A DNA stretch of 11,474 bases from Bacteroidota bacterium. Its GTDB lineage: Bacteria; Bacteroidota; Ignavibacteria; UBA10030; SZUA-254. The notes under the pieces are model-generated. The model was not told the origin of the DNA. It saw only the letters and a program-made list of their open reading frames with translations, and did no database searches. Numbering within the stretch: the first letter of the stretch is position 1; every line of letters begins with the position of its first letter. The stretch covers positions 1-11,474 of the forward strand of contig SCUC01000578.1 of NCBI GenBank assembly GCA_004322375.1. Direction: 5' to 3'. The position numbers and the translations under genes were made by a program. Positions 5,257-11,474 of this stretch are shown here, piece after piece.

Positions 5257-6180
5257 ATGAAAATTACCGTAGTAGGATCAGGAAATGTCGGTGCAACTGC
5301 AGCGCAGCGCATCGTTGATAAAGAACTTGCCAACGAAGTCGTCCTCGTTGACATCATCGAAGGAGTGCCGCAGGGCAAAGGGCTCGACATGTATGAGTCT
5401 GCCCCGATTGAAGGAACCGATACCCGCGTCATTGGTTCCAACGGCTACGACGAAACTGCAGGCTCGGATATCGTCATCATTACCGCAGGCATTGCCCGCA
5501 AGCCGGGCATGACCCGCGAACAGCTGCAAGAAACAAACGCGGGAATCGTCAAGGATGTTACGGAAAAAGTTGCCGCGAAATCCCCGAAAGCTATCCTCAT
5601 TGTTGTCTCTAACCCGTTAGACGTTATGACCTACGTCGCATACAAGGCAAGCGGCTTTGACCGGCATCGCGTTATCGGCATGGCAGGCGTTCTCGATACC
5701 GCGCGCTACCGAACATTTATCGCGATGGAGCTCGGCGTTTCAGTGGAAGACATTCAAGCTCTCGTTCTCGGCGGGCATGGCGATTCCATGGTTCCGCTCG
5801 TTCGATATACGACCATTGCAGGCGTGCCTCTCTCCGCCTTTACAGACCAGGCAACGATTGATAAGCTCGTCACGCGAACACGCAACGGCGGCATCGAGAT
5901 TGTTAATTTCCTCAAAACCGGAAGCGCGTATTACGCCCCTTCTGCCGCGGCAGTAGAAATGGCGGAAGCAATCGTAAAAGATAAAAAGCGCATCCTTCCC
6001 TGCGCAGCTTATTGCCAGGGCGAGTATGGCTTGAACGATACCTATATCGGCGTTCCCGTTAAGCTGGGAAAGAAAGGCATGGAACAAATTGTTGAAGTGC
6101 CTCTCACCGATGAGGAAAAAGCGGCGCTTCACAAATCCGCCAATGAAGTGAAAGCGAATATCGCGAAGCTGAAGCTGTAA
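5257..6180 (+). CDS. mdh: malate dehydrogenase, NAD-dependent, LDH-like type
   Basis: It interconverts malate and oxaloacetate with NAD in the TCA cycle, in the cytoplasm. The 307-aa length fits the LDH-like MDH group. Visible residues: Rossmann loop 'GSGNVG' (7-12), D32 selecting NAD over NADP, the substrate-binding active-site loop 'ARKPGMTRE' with R81 and R87, N119 in 'SNPLDVMTY', then 'GMAGVLDTARYR' with D147 and R150, and the catalytic H174 in 'GGHGDSMVPL'. R81, where lactate dehydrogenases have Gln, makes malate/oxaloacetate the expected substrate. The ATG has AAAGGA seven bases upstream. It appears monocistronic, with repeats downstream and convergent with the rhomboid gene. Confidence 0.96.
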   Translation: MKITVVGSGNVGATAAQRIVDKELANEVVLVDIIEGVPQGKGLDMYESAPIEGTDTRVIGSNGYDETAGSDIVIITAGIARKPGMTREQLQETNAGIVKDVTEKVAAKSPKAILIVVSNPLDVMTYVAYKASGFDRHRVIGMAGVLDTARYRTFIAMELGVSVEDIQALVLGGHGDSMVPLVRYTTIAGVPLSAFTDQATIDKLVTRTRNGGIEIVNFLKTGSAYYAPSAAAVEMAEAIVKDKKRILPCAAYCQGEYGLNDTYIGVPVKLGKKGMEQIVEVPLTDEEKAALHKSANEVKANIAKLKL

Positions 6181-6270
6181 CATATCAGCAGCCCACACTA
6201 ATTGCGATTACAGATATTTCTTCCGCTTTGGAACGATGCTTACCTTCTCAGGTATGCAAAATGTGGCGTT

Positions 6271-6372
6271 GTTATTCCTGCGAAAGCAGGTCAATGACTC
6301 GTAGAGAATCCAATAATTCTTTCGGATTCTACAAATGATGATTGGATACCCGCCTTCGCGGGTATGACAATA
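6271..6372. repeat. REP/MITE-like inverted repeat pair between mdh and the rhomboid gene
   Basis: Two divergent hairpin units face each other. The left has CCTGC-GAAA-GCAGG (6277-6290), preceded by GTTATT. The right has ATACCCGC-CTTC-GCGGGTAT (6346-6365), followed by GACAAT. The right unit read in reverse complement resembles the left unit. Between them GTAGAGAATCC (6301-6311) partly pairs with GGATTCTAC (6324-6332). This layout is typical of paired REP/BIME elements or a small non-autonomous MITE. No coding frame is credible in 6181-6495. Confidence 0.65.
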
Positions 6373-6454
6373 TGCTTTTGAATCTCTCAAGTGCATAGTT
6401 CTCATTGGAAACCAATTTGTTTGTGCAAGCTGCAACTTAAAAAATAATACTGTT

Positions 6455-6487
6455 AGACCTTCAAGGTTTTGAAAACCTTGAAGGTCT
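6455..6487. terminator. 16-bp perfect palindrome, bidirectional terminator-like
   Basis: AGACCTTCAAGGTTTT (6455-6470) and its exact complement (6472-6487) are separated by one base. TTTTATTTTC follows on the plus strand, as in an intrinsic terminator. It lies eight bases after the rhomboid stop (minus) and about 275 bases after mdh (plus), so it can serve both convergent genes. The 16-bp perfection is more than termination needs, so it may also be an interspersed palindromic repeat. Confidence 0.7.
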
Positions 6488-6495
6488 TTTATTTT

Positions 6496-7170
6496 CTACC
6501 ACCGTCTTCGTTTCTTCATCACCGGTAGCATCACCGCTCCTGCGGCGAAGCCGCCGATATGCGCCCACCACGCGACGCCTCCTGCATCTCCTCCAATCCC
6601 AAGAGACATCACGCCGCTGAAAATCTGCATCGCAAACCAGAGACCAAGGAAAATAAACGCGGGCAGTTCAATCACCTGGAAAATTATGATCAACGGGATA
6701 AGGGTGGAAATACGCGCTGTCGGATACAACAAAATATACGCTCCCAGCACACCGGCAATCGCGCCGCTCGCTCCTACCATCGGGATTTCCGATGCAGGGT
6801 TGATGAAAACCTGTGTGCCCGCCGCGGCAATGCCTGCGATGAGATAAAACACGAGATAACGGAAATGTCCGAGCCTGTCTTCAATATTATCCCCGAACAC
6901 GTAGAGAAACAGCATGTTGCCGAGTAAATGCCACAAGCCGCCATGCAGGAACATCGAGGTGAATAACGTAATGAAGGAAATTGGCGCGACATCTCCATAT
7001 TCGATTGCTCCTGTAATCCGTGCGGGAACGACGCCGAAATAATAATAAAGCTCCTCGCCAAAATCTCCCATTAAGAACTGCGTAGCGAATACCAGAACGT
7101 TCAGCCCGATAATGAGATAATTTACAACAGGCGTCGTTTGTGAAGGATTAGTGTCTCGAAGAGGAATCAT
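6496..7170 (-). CDS. rhomboid family intramembrane serine protease
   Basis: Rhomboids cut transmembrane substrates within the membrane. The 224-aa protein has a first hydrophobic segment at about 15-33, then 'FLHGGLWHLLGNMLFLYVFGDNIED' (74-98) with the conserved H81 and N85, the nucleophile S135 in 'GASGAIAG' on the next-but-one segment, and the partner H204 in 'WWAHIGGFAAG' in the last segment; it ends with the basic tail 'KKRRRW'. Six or seven membrane segments are present. The catalytic Ser-His dyad is complete, so it should be active rather than a pseudo-rhomboid. No SD site precedes the ATG at 7170, and an adjacent promoter is not obvious in 7171-7424. Its substrate is unknown. Confidence 0.93.
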   Translation of the reverse strand: MIPLRDTNPSQTTPVVNYLIIGLNVLVFATQFLMGDFGEELYYYFGVVPARITGAIEYGDVAPISFITLFTSMFLHGGLWHLLGNMLFLYVFGDNIEDRLGHFRYLVFYLIAGIAAAGTQVFINPASEIPMVGASGAIAGVLGAYILLYPTARISTLIPLIIIFQVIELPAFIFLGLWFAMQIFSGVMSLGIGGDAGGVAWWAHIGGFAAGAVMLPVMKKRRRW

Positions 7171-7409
7171 GGGATTGCGAAGTTAGTATAAGAATGCAAG
7201 ATGTGCGATATGAGTAACGTATCAACGACCATTTCTGGAACGGTAACTTACAAAGAAAATAGACAATAAACGAAAAACCGAACGACGCGTGTCATCCTGT
7301 ATCCTGAATCTTGCTCCTACACCCGTTGCTCCTCAAAACCTACACCACATCGCTCTCCACATTCCAGGAAAGAACACACATACCTTCAATATGGTATGGT
7401 TTTGTTTTT

Positions 7410-7424
7410 GGAAATTGTATTTCC
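7410..7424 (-). repeat. small hairpin directly after the subtilase stop
   Basis: GGAAAT-TGT-ATTTCC (plus strand) is a 6-bp stem abutting the stop codon. Downstream on the minus strand the sequence is A-rich rather than T-rich, so it is not an intrinsic terminator. It might protect the 3' end, or mean nothing. Confidence 0.3.
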
Positions 7425-9458
7425 TTATCTCAAAAGCAACATCTTCTTCGTCTCCATAAATCTTCCTCCTTGCTCTATACTCTCCGCTCTCAGCTGATAG
7501 TAATATACCCCGCCCGGCAACCCGCTTGCATCCCACACCTGCGACTTGAAACCCGAAGCCTGAAACTCATCTACTAACGTTGCGACTTCTCTCCCTAAGA
7601 CGTCAAACACTTTAAGAGTAACATAGCTCACACCCCGTATCTCATATCGCACATCAGTAGCAGGATTAAATGGATTGGGATAATTCTGATAGAGAACAAT
7701 TTTCTGCGGCGTTGACGACCCCTCACCGATAGAAGCAATCGTGGCATTGTCATTGGTGAGCATTGTTACTCTCGCCGTTATATTATTATAGAGCGTATCC
7801 TCGCTTCGCGTTTCGGCAATCAACGAATACGTAACATTCCCATCCTCTACCGAGTCCGGCAATCCTCGAACAAGAACAGCCTGAGCTATATCCCAGTTGC
7901 CCGGCAAAAATTCCAGCTCGCCGCCTGAAGCGATTACGCCTTCAGTCGTATCCGAAAGCGAAAACGATATTTTCACCGGAAAGAGGGGTGAAACTCGAAG
8001 GCTGACTGAAATTAGCGCGCTATCACCGGTCTCGCTTGTTGCAGGAGTTCCGACCGGGATAACTTCAATACGACGTCGAAGTGCTTCACGAACGGCGTTG
8101 AGAGCATCAATACGCCCGTAACCGAAAACATAATCATACCCCGTATCACCGAGATCAACAGACGTTGTTTTTAAAATATCAAATACTTCATCATACGTAA
8201 GCGTTGGATTTGCCTGTAACATGAGAGCAATGGTTCCGGTGACGTGAGGCGTTGCCATTGAAGTGCCGCTCGAATTCGTAAAGCCGCCGCCCCGCTTGGC
8301 AGAACGAACTCCTTCCCCGGGCGCAGAGACATCGGGCTTTCTTCTATCGGAAGGAAATGGAGAACCTGCAGGAGATGGTCCAACGGAAGTCGAGCTGTAC
8401 CGGTTATCGGATAAGTTCGTCCCGCCGACACTGATACACGTCGCATAATCGCCGGGCGAGCGGGTAGAGGAAGTTGTGGGCCCAAAATTTGCAGCGCAAA
8501 AGACGGGAATAATTCCCGCCGCTCTCCACGCTGCTGCCGCATCCGCAAACCATGTAGAGCCTCGCGTGTTGGAAAACCAGCTGTTGTTAATTACTTGAGG
8601 AAAATCGTTCGTCGCTGAATTGCTGTCCGGATCGAGCATCCATTGCGCAGCAGCCGTTACCTGTGAAATTGTAGAAAAGCCGCTTGTCAGCATCTTCGCC
8701 GCAATCAGCTTCGCGCCGTAGGCAATTCCTATATCATTCGTATCGGGTCCCGGTCCATCGCCCCCGACGAGCGTGCCTGAGGTATGCGTCCCATGTCCAT
8801 CATCGTCATACGGGTTGCTTTTTCCGCTGATTGCATCGAACCACGCGCGCGAACCGCGCTTCCATTTTGTCGCTATTGAAGGATGAGCAGTATCAACGCC
8901 GGTATCCATCGAGCCGATTACGATACAGCTTCCCTTAATCCCGTATTGCATCCAGACGGAGTCAACCCTAATTTTGCCGATGTTCCAGCCGGGATTATAT
9001 CCTTCCGGCTTATACGGGGCAACATCCGCGAACGCCTCACCCTGAAGAGCAATCCGTTCATCCTCAATCACGCTTTCGACAAACGGAAGCTGCGCAAGTG
9101 TATCGGCAACTGCCTTTGTTACTTCAATAACGATGCTGTTTGTAATCCAGAGCGGAATCATTCTTCCCTTGTATCCCTGCTTCTCAAGCACAGCGTTCAG
9201 CTTCGTGATGCTCTCAGAGGAAATGCTTCTCAAATGGCGAATAACTTCAGGCGCCGATTTCCTGTTTCGTTTCGACTGAGAAAAATTCGGACGTTGTGAA
9301 AATTTCACAATAACCGGAAGCGTTTCTCCCCGTCGAAGAAGCACTAATTTTTTCTGCAATGCGTCGGGGATGGTTGCCGCAAACATTATGAGATGATTGC
9401 AACACATCAATGTAACAACCAACACATAAAAGAATGAACGAAATTGAACTATGAGCAT
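7425..9458 (-). CDS. secreted S8 subtilase, bacillopeptidase F-like, with T9SS C-terminal sorting domain
   Basis: This is an extracellular serine protease of 677 aa. Residues 1-28 form a signal peptide (hydrophobic run ending 'MFAA'). About 47-135 resembles an I9-type propeptide. The catalytic domain spans about 155-455: D185 in 'GSMDTGVD', H222 in 'DDGHGTHTSGT', S400 in 'NSSGTSMATPH', and oxyanion N324 in 'CAANFGP', where most relatives read AAGNSGP. 'WFDAI...NPYDDDGHGTH', 'VINNSW' and 'WRAAGIIPVF' point to the bacillopeptidase F subgroup. About 465-570 is a beta-rich linker. Residues about 588-677 are a type A T9SS sorting domain: 'YQNYPNPFNPATDVRYEI', 'LKVFDVLGREVATLVDE', 'WDASGLPGGVYYYQLRA'. 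That implies export across the outer membrane and possible surface attachment. No SD site is seen; a promoter lies about 27 bases upstream. Confidence 0.95.
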   Translation of the reverse strand: MLIVQFRSFFYVLVVTLMCCNHLIMFAATIPDALQKKLVLLRRGETLPVIVKFSQRPNFSQSKRNRKSAPEVIRHLRSISSESITKLNAVLEKQGYKGRMIPLWITNSIVIEVTKAVADTLAQLPFVESVIEDERIALQGEAFADVAPYKPEGYNPGWNIGKIRVDSVWMQYGIKGSCIVIGSMDTGVDTAHPSIATKWKRGSRAWFDAISGKSNPYDDDGHGTHTSGTLVGGDGPGPDTNDIGIAYGAKLIAAKMLTSGFSTISQVTAAAQWMLDPDSNSATNDFPQVINNSWFSNTRGSTWFADAAAAWRAAGIIPVFCAANFGPTTSSTRSPGDYATCISVGGTNLSDNRYSSTSVGPSPAGSPFPSDRRKPDVSAPGEGVRSAKRGGGFTNSSGTSMATPHVTGTIALMLQANPTLTYDEVFDILKTTSVDLGDTGYDYVFGYGRIDALNAVREALRRRIEVIPVGTPATSETGDSALISVSLRVSPLFPVKISFSLSDTTEGVIASGGELEFLPGNWDIAQAVLVRGLPDSVEDGNVTYSLIAETRSEDTLYNNITARVTMLTNDNATIASIGEGSSTPQKIVLYQNYPNPFNPATDVRYEIRGVSYVTLKVFDVLGREVATLVDEFQASGFKSQVWDASGLPGGVYYYQLRAESIEQGGRFMETKKMLLLR

Positions 9459-9484
9459 AACAAGCTAGATAATTATGGTATGGT

Positions 9485-9513
9485 ATTGTATCCATAATAA
9501 CCATGCCAATCAA
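9485..9513 (-). promoter_or_regulatory. promoter of the subtilase gene
   Basis: On the minus strand TTGATT (9513-9508), exactly 17 bases and TACAAT (9490-9485) form a good sigma70-like promoter (4/6 and 5/6). The predicted start of transcription leaves a leader of about 20 bases before the ATG at 9458. The -10 box sits inside an inverted repeat, ATTATGG (9472-9478) and CCATAAT (9492-9498), which could be an operator. Confidence 0.55.
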
Positions 9514-9552
9514 CAGCTTTGCGTCAAGCCGTTAGAAAAAAAAGATGAGGCG

Positions 9553-9575
9553 GTTGATAGGATATTGTTATCAAC
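9553..9575. repeat. central palindrome of the divergent promoter region
   Basis: GTTGATA (9553-9559) and TATCAAC (9569-9575) pair around nine bases. A T-rich tract (GTTTTTTACTTTTTTC) follows on the plus strand and an A tract (9537-9543) precedes it, so it looks like a terminator on either strand. It lies between two outward promoters with no incoming transcript, so a shared operator or an insulator is as likely. Confidence 0.4.
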
Positions 9576-9593
9576 GTTTTTTACTTTTTTCAA

Positions 9594-9622
9594 TTGCTAA
9601 TCACTCCAATTTTTGCTATGTT
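9594..9622 (+). promoter_or_regulatory. possible promoter of the DUF5916 gene
   Basis: TTGCTA (9594-9599), 17 bases and TATGTT (9617-9622) resemble a sigma70 promoter. Read as TATGTTTA, the second box also approaches the Bacteroidota TAnnTTTG element. The leader to the ATG at 9652 would be about 23 bases, with no SD site. Confidence 0.45.
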
Positions 9623-9651
9623 TAACGTTTCCAAAATTCGAAAATGTACTT

Positions 9652-11474
9652 ATGCGCCAAACAATAGCCTCCGTTCTTTGCCTTGTGCTGCTCGCCATGC
9701 TTGCGCGTGCAGGCGATAACCCGCAAACTATTCGCGCCGTTCGCGTTGCGGCTGCCCCCGCTATTGACGGGATTCTCACTGATGAAGCCTGGAGCAACGC
9801 GGAACCCGCAAGCGAGTTCACCCAGCGCGACCCATCCGAGGGCAAGCCCGCCTCCGAGAAAACGGAAATTCGCGTCCTCTACGACGATGACGCGCTCTAT
9901 TTCGGCTGCATGTTTTACGACTCAGAGCCGCAGAAAATCGTCTCACGCTTAACGCGCCGCGACAACGAAATAGAATACGACAACGGCTCCATTCGCATTG
10001 ATTCCTACCACGACCACCAAACCGCATTTGAATTCACCTTCAACCCTGCCGGCGTTAAGGTTGATATCCTCCAGTTCGACGACGCGAACTATGAAGATGC
10101 CTCATGGGATGCCGTGTGGGATTTGGAAACAACGATTTTTCCCAACGGCTGGTCTGCCGAAATCAGAATTCCTTTCCATGTTCTCAGGTATAAATCGGAA
10201 GAAACCGGTGCAGGCGAGCATGATTGGGGAATTAACTTCTTCCGCTACATTAGCCGCAAGCAAGAATCAGATTGGTGGGCATTCACCCCGAAAAGCCAGA
10301 GCGGCTTTGTTTCGCGGTTCGGGCATTTACGAGGATTGGCAAACCTTCCCGTTACACGCCACGTTGAGCTGCTTCCGTTCGTTGTGGCACAGCAGACATA
10401 CCAGCCCGCTTCGCAGGCGCGGCAACGGCAGGAGGAATTCTTCGGCAATGCCGGTTTCGATTTACGGTATGGAATTTCCTCAAACTTCAAGCTCGATTTA
10501 ACGGTCAACCCGGATTTCGGTCAGGTGGAAGCCGACCCTGCAGTGTTAAATTTAACAACCATTGAAACGTTTTACCCTGAAAAACGCCCGTTCTTCATTG
10601 AAGGAACGCAGATTATTCACTTCTCAACATTCGGAGGCGATTTTGGTCCGGGGATGTTTTATTCACGAAGAGTGGGGCGCGCGTTAGACCCTGGCGACGT
10701 TTCGCTTTCAAGCAATGAAATCATAACCGACCTCCCCTCAAGCGTCACAATCCTGGGCGCGGCGAAAATTACCGGGAAGACTAATTCGGGACTTTCTGTC
10801 GGCATTCTTCAAGCAATTACGGAAGAAGAAAACGCTACCGTGCTTGACCGGACAACCAATACCACATCGGAGCAAGTTGTTGAGCCGTTTGCCCACTACA
10901 ATGTCCTCCGCTTGAAGCAAGATGTCATGGAAAATTCCAACGTGGGATGGATTGTAACTTCCGTCGAAAAAAACGGACGGTATCCCGCGTTCACCAGCGG
11001 GCTAGACTGGAACTTGAAATTCGATACCAGCACGTACCAGCTTGACGGGTTTCTCGGCATTACCCATACGACCAATCAGGATATGGAGCGCGTGACCGGT
11101 TCGGCAGGTAGAATAACGTACTCGAAAATCGGCGGCGAGCATTGGCTCTGGTCTATTGACGCCGATTACACCGCAAAAAAATTCAACATCAACGATGTCG
11201 GATTCTTCCGCCGCCCGAATGATTGGGGAAGCGTGGCGACTCTTACGTACCGCGAAAACACCCCGGCAGAGGTCGTTCGCAATTATAACATCGGACTGTT
11301 CGCACATGACAGGGAAAATTTCGATGGGGCGAACCTGTTTCGCGAGCTTAGCCTTGGCGGCGAGCTGTTATTCACAAATTACTGGAGCCTGGAAGGAAAT
11401 ATAGGAACAGATTTCGGCATGTACGACGACAGGGAAACACGCGGCAACGGCTTATACAGAAGACCCGTGAGAAA
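9652..11474 (+). CDS. DUF5916-type outer-membrane protein with CBM9-like N-terminal domain, 3'-truncated by the window
   Basis: The frame is open from the ATG at 9652 to the right edge (607 codons), so the C-terminus is missing. Residues 1-20 are a signal peptide ('MRQTIASVLCLVLLAMLARA'). About 25-215 is a CBM9-like beta-sandwich: 'APAIDGILTDEAW', 'TEIRVLYDDDALYFGCMFYD', 'RRDNEIEYDNGSI', 'WDAVWDLETTIFPNGWSAEI', then 'WGINFFRYISRKQESDWWAF'. About 260 onward is the DUF5916 barrel-like part, with the hallmark 'NPDFGQVEADPAVLNL' (286-301) and 'ETFYPEKRPFFIEG' (305-318). Such proteins are common in FCB bacteria and are thought to sit in the outer membrane; some are linked to glycan use, but the substrate is not known. 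The divergent neighbour is a secreted protease, so shared control is possible. No SD site is present. Its base composition matches that of mdh rather than the cassette. Confidence 0.88.
   Translation, partial: MRQTIASVLCLVLLAMLARAGDNPQTIRAVRVAAAPAIDGILTDEAWSNAEPASEFTQRDPSEGKPASEKTEIRVLYDDDALYFGCMFYDSEPQKIVSRLTRRDNEIEYDNGSIRIDSYHDHQTAFEFTFNPAGVKVDILQFDDANYEDASWDAVWDLETTIFPNGWSAEIRIPFHVLRYKSEETGAGEHDWGINFFRYISRKQESDWWAFTPKSQSGFVSRFGHLRGLANLPVTRHVELLPFVVAQQTYQPASQARQRQEEFFGNAGFDLRYGISSNFKLDLTVNPDFGQVEADPAVLNLTTIETFYPEKRPFFIEGTQIIHFSTFGGDFGPGMFYSRRVGRALDPGDVSLSSNEIITDLPSSVTILGAAKITGKTNSGLSVGILQAITEEENATVLDRTTNTTSEQVVEPFAHYNVLRLKQDVMENSNVGWIVTSVEKNGRYPAFTSGLDWNLKFDTSTYQLDGFLGITHTTNQDMERVTGSAGRITYSKIGGEHWLWSIDADYTAKKFNINDVGFFRRPNDWGSVATLTYRENTPAEVVRNYNIGLFAHDRENFDGANLFRELSLGGELLFTNYWSLEGNIGTDFGMYDDRETRGNGLYRRPVR

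Noticed and set aside
5740..6198. 152-codon minus-strand frame
   Set aside because: Antisense shadow of mdh, which has all its catalytic residues.
6559..6927. 122-codon plus-strand frame
   Set aside because: Antisense to the rhomboid gene, with no motif or SD site.
7311..7577. 88-codon plus-strand frame between the rhomboid and subtilase genes
   Set aside because: It overlaps the subtilase C-terminal sorting domain in antisense and shows no coding signal.
9399..9402. Lipoprotein signal (Cys19/Cys20 in the subtilase leader)
   Set aside because: The residues before the cysteines (TLM) do not fit a lipobox, and the hydrophobic run continues past them to a normal signal-peptidase I type end.
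9683..10501. Plus-strand open frames of 89 and 167 codons near the DUF5916 start
   Set aside because: They lie in another frame of the DUF5916 gene, whose own frame is open for 607 codons with clear family motifs.
1..11474. CRISPR array, insertion sequence, rRNA or a complete tRNA
   Set aside because: No regularly spaced repeats, no transposase-like frame, and only the half tRNA at 4050-4090 were found.

Overview
The window joins an accessory or mobile segment (about 1-4090) to a conserved chromosomal segment (about 4091-11474). The host is probably a member of the FCB group (Bacteroidota, Ignavibacteriota or Chlorobiota-like). The best evidence is a subtilase ending in a type IX secretion (T9SS) sorting domain with the 'YPNPFNPAT' signature, next to a DUF5916-type outer-membrane protein. 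I cannot name a genus.

Left segment. Positions 2-1027 (+) are the 3' end of a large Tc-toxin A subunit gene. They cover the TcB-binding domain plus a C-terminal extension; the rest lies upstream of the window. A hairpin at 1125-1152 separates it from a convergent minus-strand operon that runs from about 3891 down to 1166. In transcription order the operon holds: a truncated C-terminal OB domain of an ATP-dependent DNA ligase (3715-3891), a ThiF/E1-like adenylyltransferase (3063-3713), a 79-aa protein (2732-2971), a 53-aa histidine-rich protein (2574-2735), a Mu Gam-like nuclease inhibitor broken by a -1 frameshift (2019-2590), a possible OB-fold protein (1616-2095) and an acidic 143-aa protein (1166-1597). 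Genes are tightly spaced or overlapping and most have clear Shine-Dalgarno (SD) sites. This looks like a phage or integrative-element DNA-metabolism cassette.

Junction. At 4050-4090 (minus) lies the 5' half of a tRNA-Arg(ACG). It is intact through the anticodon loop and two bases of the 3' anticodon stem, then stops matching a tRNA. This is where a tyrosine recombinase would be expected to cut, so it is a candidate att junction or deletion scar separating island from core.

Right segment. rplU-rpmA (4481-5055, +) is a ribosomal protein pair ending in a strong terminator. mdh (5257-6180, +) is an LDH-like malate dehydrogenase with all catalytic residues. A repeat-rich intergenic region follows, with REP/MITE-like hairpins and a 16-bp perfect palindrome. 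Then come a rhomboid protease (6496-7170, minus), a bacillopeptidase F-like T9SS-secreted subtilase (7425-9458, minus) and, divergently, the 5' part of a DUF5916 outer-membrane protein gene (9652-11474, +) that runs off the window. The subtilase and DUF5916 genes share a 193-bp divergent promoter region with opposed sigma70-like promoters and a central palindrome.

The most unusual part is the left cassette: an orphan E1-like enzyme lacking the usual arginine of the ATP site, translationally coupled to a DNA-ligase remnant and co-operonic with a Gam-like protein, beside a Tc toxin gene and a broken tRNA.
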